Below, one piece after another: positions 1-9,384 of a DNA stretch of 64,000 nucleotides (positions within the stretch are counted from its first letter, which is position 1; each line of letters begins with the position of its first letter). Source of the stretch: G020348385 sp964538085. GTDB lineage: Bacteria; Acidobacteriota; Aminicenantia; Aminicenantales; Aminicenantaceae. The notes below the pieces were generated by a model. That model was not told the origin of the DNA, did not search any database, and worked only from the letters and a program-made list of their open reading frames with translations. The position numbers were made by a program, and so were the translations under genes. The stretch spans positions 32,320-96,319 of the forward strand of contig CAZIDF010000013.1 in the NCBI GenBank assembly GCA_964538085.1, read 5' to 3'.

Positions 1-1327
1 CCAATATGGATGGCAATGTTTTGGTTAATCGGGCTTCAACCTTGTTCCTCCCGAGTATGTTGTTTTTCTTCAATACTTCATCAATAATCTCATTAACATT
101 CACCTTATGTCGTGAGGGAGGCTTGGGACGAGCAAAACCGAGAAGGCTACTGATAATGCTCTCAGATGCTGTAACTTCTTTCTTTAAGAGCTCTAATGTT
201 TCCTTCACCTCTTGCTCAGGTTTTTTCAAAGCCATGTTAAGGAAATAGGCCGCATTCTTGATTGCCCCCAAAGGATTGCGGAGCTCATGCCCAACACCGC
301 CAGCCAACTGACCTAAGATTGCCAACTTTTCCTGGAGCATCAGTTTCTTCTCCATCTCCTTACGCTTGGTGATGTCCTTGACTATTCCAATGGCATTCCA
401 TTTTCCCCTTAAATTAACAGCAGAAACAGACAACTCGATCGGGAATTCTGATCCATCCTTCTTTACAGCCGCCAACTCGAGGGTTTTGCCGAGCAGAGGT
501 CCTTTGCCCGACTTCTTAAACTCGGCAAATCCTTTTCTATAAGCGTCATAAAAGCGCTCAGGTCCAAGCAGCAAATGACATTTCTTTCTGAGTGCTTCTC
601 GTCTTGAGTATCCAAATATTTTTTTTGCCGCTTTATTCCAGTAGGAAATATTTCCTTCATTATCCAGCATGATAATTGCATCTTTAGCAGCTGAAGAAGT
701 CATTCTTCTGAATTTTTCTTCGCTATCGCGATACTCTTTTTCTAGATGTTTGCGTTCTGAAACTTCCTCTTGGAGCCTTTCATTAATTTTTTTTAGCTCA
801 GCTGTTCTCTCGTTCACCAAATCTTCAAGATGATCACGATGTCTTCTTGATTCTTCCTCTGCCTTTTTGCGCTCTGTGATATCCCGCAAAATCTCGATTG
901 CTTTGTCGACATGCCCGTCAGGATTTGTGAGCGGAGCCGAGATGAGTTCATAATTTCTCCCGTCTAATCCTGTCAGTTCAACCATCTCGACTTTCTTATT
1001 TTTTACTGCTTTTATCATCGGACAGAAATCACAGGGTTTCTTCAATCCCATATATTTTTTGTAACAATATTCACCAGCAATATCGCCAAATCTTCTTTTC
1101 AAAACCTGATTTTGAAATAAAACTTTATAGTCAATCCCAACAATATCAATGCCGATTTCTGTACTGGCTAAACCATCCATTAGGCTTTGCAATTTGTCTC
1201 TTTCCGTCCTGACTGCTTCCTCAGCATTTCTGAGTTTAGTCACTGATTTTTCGAGCGCAGCATTTTTTTTACGCAACTCGGCTATCTCTTTAAAAAGTTG
1301 TTCTTTTGTCTTTTTGCTTTCTGTCAT
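1..1327 (-). CDS. PAS-domain sensor histidine kinase, C-terminus beyond window edge
   Basis: Reading starts at ATG 1327 and stays open to the window edge, giving about 442 residues. After a short coiled coil there is a PAS-like module with a Cys cluster (CDFC near residue 105), then a linker ending DITERKKAEEE, a second coiled coil, a second PAS domain, and a DHp helix with the H-box GGVGHELRNPLGA, phosphoacceptor about His347. The sequence stops just where the ATP-binding domain should begin, so the catalytic half lies outside the window. No transmembrane segment is visible, so the sensor should be cytosolic. It heads a minus-strand signalling series, 58 bases after the start of the diguanylate cyclase gene's stop codon. 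The signal and partner are unknown. Confidence 0.9.
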   Translation of the reverse strand, partial: MTESKKTKEQLFKEIAELRKKNAALEKSVTKLRNAEEAVRTERDKLQSLMDGLASTEIGIDIVGIDYKVLFQNQVLKRRFGDIAGEYCYKKYMGLKKPCDFCPMIKAVKNKKVEMVELTGLDGRNYELISAPLTNPDGHVDKAIEILRDITERKKAEEESRRHRDHLEDLVNERTAELKKINERLQEEVSERKHLEKEYRDSEEKFRRMTSSAAKDAIIMLDNEGNISYWNKAAKKIFGYSRREALRKKCHLLLGPERFYDAYRKGFAEFKKSGKGPLLGKTLELAAVKKDGSEFPIELSVSAVNLRGKWNAIGIVKDITKRKEMEKKLMLQEKLAILGQLAGGVGHELRNPLGAIKNAAYFLNMALKKPEQEVKETLELLKKEVTASESIISSLLGFARPKPPSRHKVNVNEIIDEVLKKNNILGRNKVEARLTKTLPSIL

Positions 1328-1385
1328 TCTAAGGACTTCCTAAATGTGGGGGATTTTATTTTTGCATTGGTTGTGAAGAAAATGA

Positions 1386-2441
1386 TTATGAGAGCCGGGA
1401 GCGAAGAAGCGGTAAGATATGACTCCGGACCAGCTTATCTTGCCATCTCTCATCGTCGCAGCCATTTGCCTGGACCTCTTTACCCTGTTGAGCACGGTAG
1501 TACCGGTAATTGTTGCGGCCCTGTTCTTTTGCAATATACATGGCCATATCTGCTCTCCTTATCAGCATGTTGGGAGTAGCGCCATCTTTAGGAAAAATAG
1601 AAATCCCGATGCTAGCTGTGATATAGATATTGCGGCCATTCACGACAAATGGCTTGCGCAGGGACTCAAGAATTTTTTTTGCGAGTTTGTAAACGGCTTC
1701 AATCTCTGAGATATCCGGAAGCAATAGCAGGAATTCATCGCCACCCATCCGCGCCACCGTATCGGTTTTCCGCAGGCTTTTTGTCAGCCTTTTCCCAACC
1801 TGTTGCAGCAATTCATCTCCCGAGCTGTGTCCCATCGCATCATTTATATTCTTGAAATGATCAAGGTCTGCCAGCATAACAGCAAGTTTTTTGTTGTTGT
1901 GTTTTGCGTATGCAAGCTCCACGGCAATCCGGTCATCGAATAGAAAACGATTGGGCAGACCTGTAAGCACATCATGAGTAGCCATAAACAGGATTTTCTC
2001 CTCTGAATGTCCATTCCCATTCAGTTCTCTTTGAACCGCTTGGAGCATCTTAATGCTCTTATCATTCGATTGCTGCTTTTTGAGGAGCTTTTTAAGATTG
2101 GCAAACAACTCATCCAGATCGATAGGCTTGGTTAAGTAGAAAGATGCTCCCCCGTTCAAGGCTTGTATAGTGTTTTCAAGGGAGGCATGGCCAGTCACAA
2201 TGATGACATCAAGGTGAGGATGAATCTTCTTTAAAGTAGCCAGTAATTCTGTCCCGTCAATGTCAGGGAGTTTGATGTCAAGGAGAGCAAGATTGAAAAA
2301 TCTTCCCTCAGCCTTCTCAATGGCCTCTTGACCCGTTCCCGCGGTTTCAATTTCATAGCCTTTCTCCCATAGTATTTTGCTGAGGCCTTTCCGGGTGTCT
2401 TTGTCATCATCGACAACTAGAATTCTTATTTCCTCTATCAT
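1386..2441 (-). CDS. Response regulator with GGDEF output (diguanylate cyclase)
   Basis: A 351-residue protein. Residues 5-120 are a receiver domain with the acidic pair DDD near position 11, phosphoacceptor Asp55 (LALLDIKLPD) and conserved Lys105. Residues 150-320 are a GGDEF domain with an intact GGDEF signature at 233-237. An RxxD inhibitory site (RKTD, 224-227) lies the usual five residues upstream, so product inhibition by c-di-GMP is expected. The family makes c-di-GMP from two GTP. The gene overlaps the upstream receiver-PAS gene by four bases (ATGA), which implies translational coupling. It is probably the output of the multi-PAS kinase at 3226-6702. Confidence 0.95.
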   Translation of the reverse strand: MIEEIRILVVDDDKDTRKGLSKILWEKGYEIETAGTGQEAIEKAEGRFFNLALLDIKLPDIDGTELLATLKKIHPHLDVIIVTGHASLENTIQALNGGASFYLTKPIDLDELFANLKKLLKKQQSNDKSIKMLQAVQRELNGNGHSEEKILFMATHDVLTGLPNRFLFDDRIAVELAYAKHNNKKLAVMLADLDHFKNINDAMGHSSGDELLQQVGKRLTKSLRKTDTVARMGGDEFLLLLPDISEIEAVYKLAKKILESLRKPFVVNGRNIYITASIGISIFPKDGATPNMLIRRADMAMYIAKEQGRNNYRYYRAQQGKEVQANGCDDERWQDKLVRSHILPLLRSRLS

Positions 2442-3226
2442 TTTTCTTTTCCTCGAAATAATTTTTTGCGCTTAGTGATATCACGGAATACCAGAACAAC
2501 ACCTATGATCTCGCCTTTATCATTTCTTATCGGAGCACCACTGTCATCTATCGGTACTTTTTTTCCATCTTTGGTTATTAGCACCGTATAATTTGCCAAC
2601 CCTACGACGGTCCCTTCTTGGATCACTTTTGTAACGGGATTTTCTGCCGGTTCTCCAGTTTTTTCGTTTATGATATTAAAAACCTCTTTCACTGATTTTC
2701 CCGAAATCTCATCTTGGTTCCATCCGGTTAATTCGTAGGCGACAGGATTCATGAAAATCACGTAGCCCAATGTATCTGTGGCTATTACAGCATCACCGAT
2801 GCTGTTAAGTGTGGTGTATAACCATTCCTCACTCTCTTTAAGGCTCTTTTCCATCTTGTGTTTATAAAGGGCAATTTCTAAAACAGAGTGTAATTCTCTG
2901 TCCTCGAATGGTTTGATTAAATATCCAAACGGTTCTGTCAATTTTGCTCGTTCCAGTATTTTTTGATCCGAAAAAGCAGTGAGAAATACGATCGGAATGC
3001 CCAAGCGGGAACGGATTTGAGAGGCGGCTTCAACCCCATCCATCTCTCCTTTTAGGACTATATCCATCAACACTATATCGAGATTATCCCTCTCTGCTTT
3101 CTTTACTGCCTCCTCACCTGAAGAGACCAAAGCTGTAACACCATACCCTAACGAGTTCAAAGTGGCTTGAATGTGGTCAGCGATAATCCTGTCATCTTCA
3201 ACGACCATGACCTGGGAATCGGCCAT
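2438..3226 (-). CDS. Receiver-PAS response regulator without an effector domain
   Basis: A 262-residue protein. Residues 4-120 form a receiver with phosphoacceptor Asp55 (IVLMDIVLKG) and switch Lys near 105. Residues 130-250 form a PAS domain ending in VFRDITKRKK. There is no DNA-binding, kinase or cyclase domain, so it probably relays phosphate or protein contacts between the upstream kinase and another protein. Its start overlaps the kinase stop in TAATG at 3226, and its stop overlaps the cyclase start, so the three genes form a tight operon. Its receiver resembles that of the receiver-PAS-kinase at 13468-14970, which suggests a common origin. A C-terminal truncation of a receiver-PAS-kinase protein is an alternative explanation. 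Confidence 0.9.
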   Translation of the reverse strand: MADSQVMVVEDDRIIADHIQATLNSLGYGVTALVSSGEEAVKKAERDNLDIVLMDIVLKGEMDGVEAASQIRSRLGIPIVFLTAFSDQKILERAKLTEPFGYLIKPFEDRELHSVLEIALYKHKMEKSLKESEEWLYTTLNSIGDAVIATDTLGYVIFMNPVAYELTGWNQDEISGKSVKEVFNIINEKTGEPAENPVTKVIQEGTVVGLANYTVLITKDGKKVPIDDSGAPIRNDKGEIIGVVLVFRDITKRKKLFRGKEK

Positions 3227-6200
3227 TATTTCACTCCTCTCAGCTTTATTCGAAATTCTGTTCCTTTATCTCGCGACAGTTTGATTTCACCTTCGAGCTG
3301 ATCTTCTGCTAAAATCGTAACCAGATGCAAACCCAATGATTTCGTATTTCTGAAGTCCAAGTCCTCAGGCATTCCAATTCCATTATCGCTGACCACCAAT
3401 TCCACATCTTTTTTGTTGAGGGAACGGAGAGCAACGCTGATCACACCTTCCCTGCCATTCGGAAAAGCATATTTCAAAGAATTTGAGATAAGTTCATTGA
3501 TGATCAATCCACAAGGAATGGCATTATCGATTCCCAAAGAGATATCATCAATGTTCAGTTTGAGTTCAACATGACTCGAGTGAGACTGGTAAGATCGGAA
3601 CAAGCCAATGATCAGAGTATTGAGATATTCTTTGAAATTGACACTCGCAAGGTCTTGAGACTGGTAAAGCTTCTCATGGATGAGTGCCATGGATTTAACC
3701 CGGTTCTGGCTTTCCTGGAACAGCTTTAGATTCTTTTTTCCGCTAATATCCTTGGATTGAAGAAGCAGTAAACTGCTGATAATCTGTAAATTGTTTTTAA
3801 CACGGTGATGAATTTCCCTGAGTAACACTTCCTTTTCTTTAAGGGAGGCCATGAGTCGTTCATCTGCCTGCTTGCGTTCGATTGCCATTGCCACTTGCGT
3901 GGAAACAAACATGAGAATATTCTTATCGTGTTCTCCATATCTGATGTCTCCAGAATAACTCTTAAGAGCCAGCACGCCTATCGTCTTCTCCTTAATCTTC
4001 AGAGGAATACCCAGCCAATAAACCCAGGGATCCCCTATTAATTCAACTTCACCTTTCTTCTCAAGCTCCTTAAACTTTTCAAAAGGAGCTAGTGTAGGCT
4101 TTCCTGTACGAATGACATATTCTGTTAGCCCTTTGCCCCCCTTTCTGGACGGAAGAGATTCTTCATTTTCATCAACAAAATAAGGGAAACTCACTGTGTC
4201 ATTTTGAGAGTTATAGATAGCAATATAAAAATTCTCTGCTGGCATGAGTTCAGCTACAATTCTATGGATTGAAGAAAAGAGATCATCAATATTTCTAGTC
4301 AAAGTTGTAGCTTCGGAAATTTTATACAGAGCAGTCTCCACTTTTTTTGCTCGTTCGCGCTCGGAGATATCTCTAAAAAAGCCTACCATACATTTTTTTC
4401 CATCTATCACACACGCAGTCGAACTGATATCTGTATGCACTATTGTTCCATCTTTCCTTAAACACGGAAGGTTCTGTGCTAATGTTTTTTCTCCTTTTGC
4501 CTGAGCCTCAAATTCCGAGTTGACGTGCTCCAAATCTTCTTGTGGATGGATGTCTTTTACTCCCAATTTCATAAATTCTTTTTCACTATAACCGAACATC
4601 TTGCACATAGCAGGATTAACAAACTTAAATTGCCTGTCTTCCATATCTGCAATAATAATTCCATCGGCGCTTGCTTCAAACAGGGCTTTGTATCTCGCTT
4701 CAGATTCTTTCAAATCCTTTTCTGCCTGCTTGCGATCGGTGATATCTCTGTATATTCCGAAAGTCCCAAGCAGTTTGCCATCGATCTCGATTGGCGAGGC
4801 CAAAACAGACACATCGACAAGAGAACCGTCTTTTTTCAGGCGAACAGTTTCAAAAGAGATCCTGTCGCCCATCCTCACCTTATTCGTGATGGATTTGGCA
4901 ATTTCAAAAGCATCATCAGGAACTACTAGATTGTCCACCGATGTCCCTACTATCTCATCGTGGGATGAGAATCCAAATAACCTAATGAACTCATCATTCG
5001 CGCGCATTACATGGCCATTCTTATCTGCTATCACAATCGCTTCCTGAGTATTCTCAAACAATTGGTCTATGTAAACTCTTTCCAATTTCAACTTATTTTC
5101 AGCCTGCTTGATTTTGCTAATGTCCCGCGCAATTGCAAGGACAACGGTTCTACCTTTGACTTTTACTGTATTTGTACTTATTTCTACATAAACTCGAGTG
5201 CCATCTTTTCGTATCAAAACAAACTCATTCGGGCCAGTGGCTTTGCCTATCAAACTTTTAGCAAAAAAAGCAGCGGCTTTCGGCATTTGTTCCGGAGGAA
5301 GAAACTTAAGTTTTAAAAAGTTTTTCCCGATCAGTTCCTTTTTCTTGAAGCCAGTAAGTTTTTCAGCGGCTTTATTTCCGTCGATAAAATTACCTTTTAA
5401 ATCAAAGAGGTAAAAGGCATCCGGGGCGTATTCAAACAATATACTTAGCCGTTCCTCCGATTCTTTTAGCGCCTCCTCCTTCTGTTTGCGTTCGATGATC
5501 CGGCCGATACGGGATGCAACAGCAACTATGAGACGCCTCTCATCCCTCAAAAAAGGGCCTTCATCCATACCTGGTTTTTCCTCCAGATAACAGATTTCGA
5601 TGCATCCTGCTTTTTTTTCATCTACAACAATATCTGCACTTTGCATCCATTTCGTTCTTTTGAAATTCTTCGTTTTGTACTTCTTCCCACCAAAGGCAAT
5701 GCAGCCTCCGGTGATATCTGGATATTGCCAACTGGGAGGTAAAAGTCGAGCAGCACTTTTTAAGAGTTTCTCAATTGTGATTTTTTCTGTCCTGCTTATT
5801 TTTTCTAATTCGTAAAAACAGTTGAGTTCTTTGACTCTTTTGCCAAGGTCAAAAGTCCGTTTTTTTAGTTTTTCATTTGTCTTCATCTGTTTAGTTTTGT
5901 CGAAGGCTATCCCATCGATTCCCTCGAGAATCCCTGCTTTTGTGATGGATGAGGTTTTGTGGTCTTCAATCCAGCGGATGCTACCGTCTTTGGCAGTGAT
6001 TCTATACTCCTGTGTGATAGATAACGGTTTTTCCAAGATTCTCGACGCATCTTTTAACACGGGTTCTTTATCTTCGGGGTGTATGAGGTCAATCCAACTC
6101 ACTTTACCAGAAAGAAACTCTTCAGGAGAGTATCCACAAATTTCTTCACTGTTTAACAGGATTCTCGGTCTCCAATCAGAACCGGAGCGATGAATCATGC

Positions 6201-6702
6201 CCGGAATATTCTGTGACAAACTCTTGTACTCCCTCTTGTTCTCCTGCAGCACTTCCTCAGCCTGCTTGCGCTGGGTAATATCTCTTATAATCGCTGTGGC
6301 GATGTGCTTTGTTCCAACTTTGCTCGATGAAATAGTGAGTTCGATCGGAAACGACGTCCCATCTTTTCTTCTGCCCTCCAACTCTAACGTTTTGCTTAAG
6401 GCTGGACCGGAACCGGCATTTTGAAATTTTGCAAATCCTTTTTCTTTCGCAGTATGAAATCTCCTAGGAACAATCTTCATCAAGCTCTGACCTAACATTT
6501 CTTTTGATGAATAACCGAACATTCTTTCTGAGGCCGGATTCCATAGGGTGACCTTCATATCGGAGTCAACCGATATCACAGAATCAACAGTCGTATTGAT
6601 GAGCACATGGGCACCATCTGATCTTTCCAAATCTGCAATTCTCTGACGCAATTCATCCAATTCAGCCAAAAGATATGCTCTGGATTTTGTTTTTTGCACC
6701 AT
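3226..6702 (-). CDS. Multi-PAS/GAF sensor histidine kinase (HisKA_2 type)
   Basis: This is an 1158-residue cytosolic kinase with no transmembrane helix. The order is PAS (about 35-150), PAS (160-275), a GAF-like segment (about 285-410), then three more PAS domains (415-535, 540-655, 660-780) and a GAF domain (about 790-940). The C-terminus is a HisKA_2 module with REIHHRVKNNLQI, phosphoacceptor about His965, followed by a HATPase domain with DNGIGMPED and LGLHLV. HisKA_2 kinases often signal to receivers with unusual outputs, which fits the receiver-PAS and GGDEF genes directly downstream. The number of sensory modules points to integration of several redox or ligand cues. Which ligands bind cannot be read from the sequence. 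Confidence 0.95.
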   Translation of the reverse strand: MVQKTKSRAYLLAELDELRQRIADLERSDGAHVLINTTVDSVISVDSDMKVTLWNPASERMFGYSSKEMLGQSLMKIVPRRFHTAKEKGFAKFQNAGSGPALSKTLELEGRRKDGTSFPIELTISSSKVGTKHIATAIIRDITQRKQAEEVLQENKREYKSLSQNIPGMIHRSGSDWRPRILLNSEEICGYSPEEFLSGKVSWIDLIHPEDKEPVLKDASRILEKPLSITQEYRITAKDGSIRWIEDHKTSSITKAGILEGIDGIAFDKTKQMKTNEKLKKRTFDLGKRVKELNCFYELEKISRTEKITIEKLLKSAARLLPPSWQYPDITGGCIAFGGKKYKTKNFKRTKWMQSADIVVDEKKAGCIEICYLEEKPGMDEGPFLRDERRLIVAVASRIGRIIERKQKEEALKESEERLSILFEYAPDAFYLFDLKGNFIDGNKAAEKLTGFKKKELIGKNFLKLKFLPPEQMPKAAAFFAKSLIGKATGPNEFVLIRKDGTRVYVEISTNTVKVKGRTVVLAIARDISKIKQAENKLKLERVYIDQLFENTQEAIVIADKNGHVMRANDEFIRLFGFSSHDEIVGTSVDNLVVPDDAFEIAKSITNKVRMGDRISFETVRLKKDGSLVDVSVLASPIEIDGKLLGTFGIYRDITDRKQAEKDLKESEARYKALFEASADGIIIADMEDRQFKFVNPAMCKMFGYSEKEFMKLGVKDIHPQEDLEHVNSEFEAQAKGEKTLAQNLPCLRKDGTIVHTDISSTACVIDGKKCMVGFFRDISERERAKKVETALYKISEATTLTRNIDDLFSSIHRIVAELMPAENFYIAIYNSQNDTVSFPYFVDENEESLPSRKGGKGLTEYVIRTGKPTLAPFEKFKELEKKGEVELIGDPWVYWLGIPLKIKEKTIGVLALKSYSGDIRYGEHDKNILMFVSTQVAMAIERKQADERLMASLKEKEVLLREIHHRVKNNLQIISSLLLLQSKDISGKKNLKLFQESQNRVKSMALIHEKLYQSQDLASVNFKEYLNTLIIGLFRSYQSHSSHVELKLNIDDISLGIDNAIPCGLIINELISNSLKYAFPNGREGVISVALRSLNKKDVELVVSDNGIGMPEDLDFRNTKSLGLHLVTILAEDQLEGEIKLSRDKGTEFRIKLRGVK

Positions 6703-6788
6703 TTTTTTTATCTCATTGATTGGAGATCGAATATTATGAATATGAAACGGATATAGGTGATAAATAATATTTTAGTGTAAATTATGGG

Positions 6789-7079
6789 CTAAAAAGTTGC
6801 TTCAGATATTGCGGTTTCTGTCGCCTCTATGATAATCCTCGCAATCTCATTTCTTAAATTCAGGGCGAAACGACAGTTTAAACAATCGTCATTGATTTCA
6901 TCATAGTCGGGACAGCTGGAAAGGATATTTATTATGTCGATTAATTCAAAAGCATCATCCACTTTTTTCGAGATGATCTTGCATCCGTTTATGGATCGAG
7001 TCAATTTTTTTATTCTGTCCTCATATCTTAGAAAACTAGAGCAGTTTATTTGAGGCATGGATTTTTTATTTTTTTGCAT
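6789..7079 (-). CDS. Small cysteine-containing protein of unknown function
   Basis: A 96-residue protein that I do not recognise. It has five cysteines (13, 33, 56, 66, 69). The last three form a C-x9-C-x2-C group that could bind a metal or Fe-S cluster, followed by an amphipathic helix (residues 70-95). No signal peptide or membrane segment is visible. It follows the helix-turn-helix gene by 20 bases on the same strand and precedes the multi-PAS kinase by about 90 bases, so it probably belongs to the same transcript. No clear Shine-Dalgarno precedes ATG 7079. Met8 is an alternative start. Confidence 0.6.
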   Translation of the reverse strand: MQKNKKSMPQINCSSFLRYEDRIKKLTRSINGCKIISKKVDDAFELIDIINILSSCPDYDEINDDCLNCRFALNLRNEIARIIIEATETAISEATF

Positions 7080-7099
7080 AACTTAATTCTGATATTTTT

Positions 7100-7309
7100 T
7101 CACTCGATAAAATTTCCGAGAAAATACCTGTTTTCTTTTTTCTTGATCACTCCCAAGCTCATTAATTTCTTTATTTGTTTTGATAACATGACGGAGGCCG
7201 TATCCAAGATATAGGCAATCTCGGGCAATCTGATTCCCTCTGGATTTTCCTTGATAACAGAGATAATTTCCCTCTCTCGCATGGTAAGATTTAAAGGCTT
7301 TGGCATCAT
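7100..7309 (-). CDS. Small winged-helix (MarR/HTH-like) regulator
   Basis: A 69-residue protein that is essentially one winged-helix unit. Residues 8-30 (TMREREIISVIKENPEG) match the first helix of MarR-like folds, residues 31-55 form the helix-turn-helix (IRLPEIAYILDTASVMLSKQIKKL), and 56-69 the wing. There is no ligand or dimerisation domain, so it would act as a minimal DNA-binding protein or bind together with a partner. Its start lies six bases after the stop of the small membrane peptide at 7316-7471, implying co-translation. The doublet ATGATG leaves two possible starts. Targets are unknown. Confidence 0.7.
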   Translation of the reverse strand: MMPKPLNLTMREREIISVIKENPEGIRLPEIAYILDTASVMLSKQIKKLMSLGVIKKKENRYFLGNFIE

Positions 7310-7315
7310 TCAGCT

Positions 7316-7471
7316 TTATACAGCGTGTTTCGATATCAATCTGTTATATTCAACTTTTTTTATCCATTCCCGCCATTGCCTTTTGGCCTCGATTCGATTC
7401 CCAATCCTGGCAGCGATTATTGCCAAGATCAATGCAAAAATAAATGATCCAAGCCATACAAAAATACTCAT
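7316..7471 (-). CDS. Single-helix membrane miniprotein with basic tail
   Basis: A 51-residue ORF with ATG at 7471 and a strong purine ribosome-binding site (GGGGGGA) four bases upstream. Residues 3-22 are a hydrophobic helix (IFVWLGSFIFALILAIIAA). The rest is a basic, aromatic cytosolic tail (RIGNRIEAKRQWREWIKK). Six bases separate its stop from the winged-helix gene, and a sigma-54-like promoter lies about 60 bases upstream. Two other miniproteins of the same plan occur at 9235-9354 and 16218-16397. Sigma-54-linked single-helix peptides such as PspB offer a loose analogy, but I see no sequence match. The function is unknown. Confidence 0.7.
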   Translation of the reverse strand: MSIFVWLGSFIFALILAIIAARIGNRIEAKRQWREWIKKVEYNRLISKHAV

Positions 7472-7528
7472 TTTCCCCCCAAAAGATGAACATTTCTTAA
7501 ATTTTTAATCATAGGCAATGAACATATA

Positions 7529-7543
7529 GCAATATTTATGCCG
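7529..7543 (-). promoter_or_regulatory. Sigma-54 type promoter candidate
   Basis: On the minus strand the -24 element reads CGGCAT and the -12 element TTGC, separated by AAATA, against consensus TGGCAC-N5-TTGC. The essential GG and GC doublets are in place. It would start transcription about 45 bases upstream of the miniprotein at 7471. An enhancer-like dyad lies about 160 bases upstream (7684-7703). Confidence 0.55.
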
Positions 7544-7683
7544 TTTTTTGTTAAAAAAAACATATATCCAAGGCTAAATAGCAAATAATCTGCCTCAGGC
7601 CAGCAGTTTAGAAAGATAATCACAGCGAAAGTATTTTTTGGCGGATGATCCTGACAAGACTCAATCGTCTTCGATTGGGCAAC

Positions 7684-7703
7684 TTATGGATTTTTTTCCA
7701 TAC
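7684..7703. promoter_or_regulatory. Enhancer-like dyad TTATGG-N8-CCATAC
   Basis: This site differs in one base from the perfect dyad TTATGG-N8-CCATAA found twice at 10564-10667. It lies just past the stop of the sigma-54 activator gene, at the distance usual for an activator site from the promoter candidate at 7529-7543. I infer a binding site for the neighbouring NtrC-like activator. Binding is not shown by the sequence itself. Confidence 0.5.
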
Positions 7704-7718
7704 ACTATGGTTTTTTTT

Positions 7719-9086
7719 TCAGATCCTCTGGATGTCGTAATCTTTAATTTTGTTATACAAAGTTTTGTAATCCACTTCCAGCATTTTTGCAGCCCTGCTT
7801 TTATTCCAATTGACTTCATCTAAAATCCTGACAATGGTTTCTTTCTCAGCTCTCTTCTTAGCGTTATTTCCCACTTCTCTGAGGGAGCTGGGAAAACCGC
7901 TATTTTTTTCGGATGAATTCTGGATTTTTGAAGGAAGATGTCGAGGGCAAATCTCTTCTGTTGCTAAAAGAACCGCCGTTTCCAAAACATTCCTTAATTC
8001 TCGAACATTGCCAGGCCATGCGTATCGAGTCAAGAGATCCATAACCTCTGGAGAGCAATGCCTAACACTTTTATCGAACGCCTTATTAAACTTTTTCAGA
8101 TAATACTCCACAAGTATTTCTATATCGCCATCTCGTTCTCTCAACGGAGGAAGAGAAATGGAAAAAACATTTAACCTGTAATACAAATCTTCCCTGAAGT
8201 GCCCATCAGCCATGGCCTTTTCAAGGCTGAAATTAGTCGCTACGATGAGCCGAAAGTCCACCTTAATGGGCTTTTTTCCTCCAAGGCGTTCAATTTCCCG
8301 TTCCTGGAGTGCTCTAAGGAGTTTAACCTGGGTATGAGCCGTTAAATTCCCGATTTCATCCAGAAAAACAGTCCCTTTCTCAGCAAGCTCAAACTTACCC
8401 AATTTCATCTCATGGGCCCCGGTAAAAGCTCCTTTTTCATGGCCAAAGATTTCACTTTCCACTAGGGTATCGGGCAATCTGCCACAATCGATAACAACAA
8501 AAGGCATTTCTGTGCGCCCACTCATATTGTGAATGGCTCGAGCGACTAATTCTTTCCCGGTCCCGCTTTCTCCCTTCAAAAAAACTGTTATGTCATATGC
8601 TGCAACTCTTTTAATCAAATCGTGGATCTTTTGCATTTGGGGGCTTTCTCCGACAATATGTTTAAAACTTATCTTTCCGTTGGCCGAATTACGAGGCTTC
8701 CCCTTTTTTTTGAGAATGCTTTGTGCTAGCAAAGCATCTTTGATAGTGGTCTTTATTTTTTCAATATTTACTGGCTTGGAAAGATAATCATAGGCACCGA
8801 GTTTCATCGCTTCAACAGCCGATTGCACCGTTTCAAACCCTGTTAATACGATTACCAATAAATCTTTATCAAATTTTCTAATCTCTCTGAGCGTCTCTAT
8901 TCCATCCAAACCAGGGAGTTTCAAATCCAGAATAACAAGATCGGGCTTTTCCTGTTTTGTGATCGAAATTCCGTCGATGCCAGTATGAGCTATCAAGACC
9001 TGATAACCTTCCTCTTTTAATATTTTCGAGAAAAGCCAGCCTATATCTTTCTCATCATCGATAACTAGTATTTTTGTCTTAGCCAA
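7719..9086 (-). CDS. Sigma-54-dependent response regulator (NtrC family)
   Basis: About 455 residues from TTG 9086. Residues 4-120 are a receiver with phosphoacceptor Asp54 (LVILDLKLPG). Residues about 145-380 are an AAA+ domain with Walker A GESGTGKE (172-179) and the sigma-54 contact loop GAFTGA (219-224). The C-terminus is a Fis-type helix-turn-helix (NWNKSRAAKMLEVDYKTLY). I chose the TTG because AGGGGAG stands five bases upstream and the receiver begins immediately; ATG codons at 9104 and 9128 are alternatives. The cognate kinase gene lies about 300 bases upstream on the same strand with only a miniprotein between. The sigma-54 promoter candidates nearby are the likely targets. Confidence 0.95.
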   Translation of the reverse strand: MAKTKILVIDDEKDIGWLFSKILKEEGYQVLIAHTGIDGISITKQEKPDLVILDLKLPGLDGIETLREIRKFDKDLLVIVLTGFETVQSAVEAMKLGAYDYLSKPVNIEKIKTTIKDALLAQSILKKKGKPRNSANGKISFKHIVGESPQMQKIHDLIKRVAAYDITVFLKGESGTGKELVARAIHNMSGRTEMPFVVIDCGRLPDTLVESEIFGHEKGAFTGAHEMKLGKFELAEKGTVFLDEIGNLTAHTQVKLLRALQEREIERLGGKKPIKVDFRLIVATNFSLEKAMADGHFREDLYYRLNVFSISLPPLRERDGDIEILVEYYLKKFNKAFDKSVRHCSPEVMDLLTRYAWPGNVRELRNVLETAVLLATEEICPRHLPSKIQNSSEKNSGFPSSLREVGNNAKKRAEKETIVRILDEVNWNKSRAAKMLEVDYKTLYNKIKDYDIQRI

Positions 9087-9234
9087 AGTCTCCCCTCTTT
9101 TCATAGGGTTGTCATTACGCATTTTCAATCAATACAAAAAAAGTATCAATGCCCCTTATAGACTAAATGAGAGGTGATTTTTTGCCTTGTTTCTTAATCC
9201 CTTAAGAGGAAATGAGCTCCTCGAAAGAGATTAA

Positions 9235-9354
9235 CTAAATTAAAGATTTGTACGACTTCTTCTCTTTTTTTTTGGGATGTCCAGGGAGAGTCATCAGAAA
9301 CAAAAGAAATGCCAATATCCCCAAAAATACCCAGATCAATAAATCGGAATTCAT
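9235..9354 (-). CDS. Single-helix membrane miniprotein with lysine tail
   Basis: A 39-residue ORF starting at ATG 9354, five bases after a perfect AGGAGG. Residues 5-23 are a membrane helix (LLIWVFLGILAFLLFLMTL), followed by PGH and a lysine-rich tail (PKKKEKKSYK). An adjacent in-frame ATG at 9357 is less well spaced. It sits between the kinase (9385-10296) and the sigma-54 activator (7719-9086), with all three on one strand. This suggests that it works with the kinase-regulator pair, for instance as a membrane tether or a signal for the otherwise soluble kinase. That role is inference. A longer overlapping frame (9194-9388) lacks a ribosome-binding site. Confidence 0.7.
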   Translation of the reverse strand: MNSDLLIWVFLGILAFLLFLMTLPGHPKKKEKKSYKSLI

Positions 9355-9384
9355 CATAACCTCCTAGAAGATATTTTTCGTGCT

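Noticed and set aside
1328..2441. c-di-GMP riboswitch near the GGDEF gene
   Set aside because: No GEMM-like conserved core was found in the short spacers around the gene.
7662..7677. CAATCG-TCTT-CGATTG hairpin as terminator of the sigma-54 activator gene
   Set aside because: The stem is short and no T-tract follows on the minus strand.
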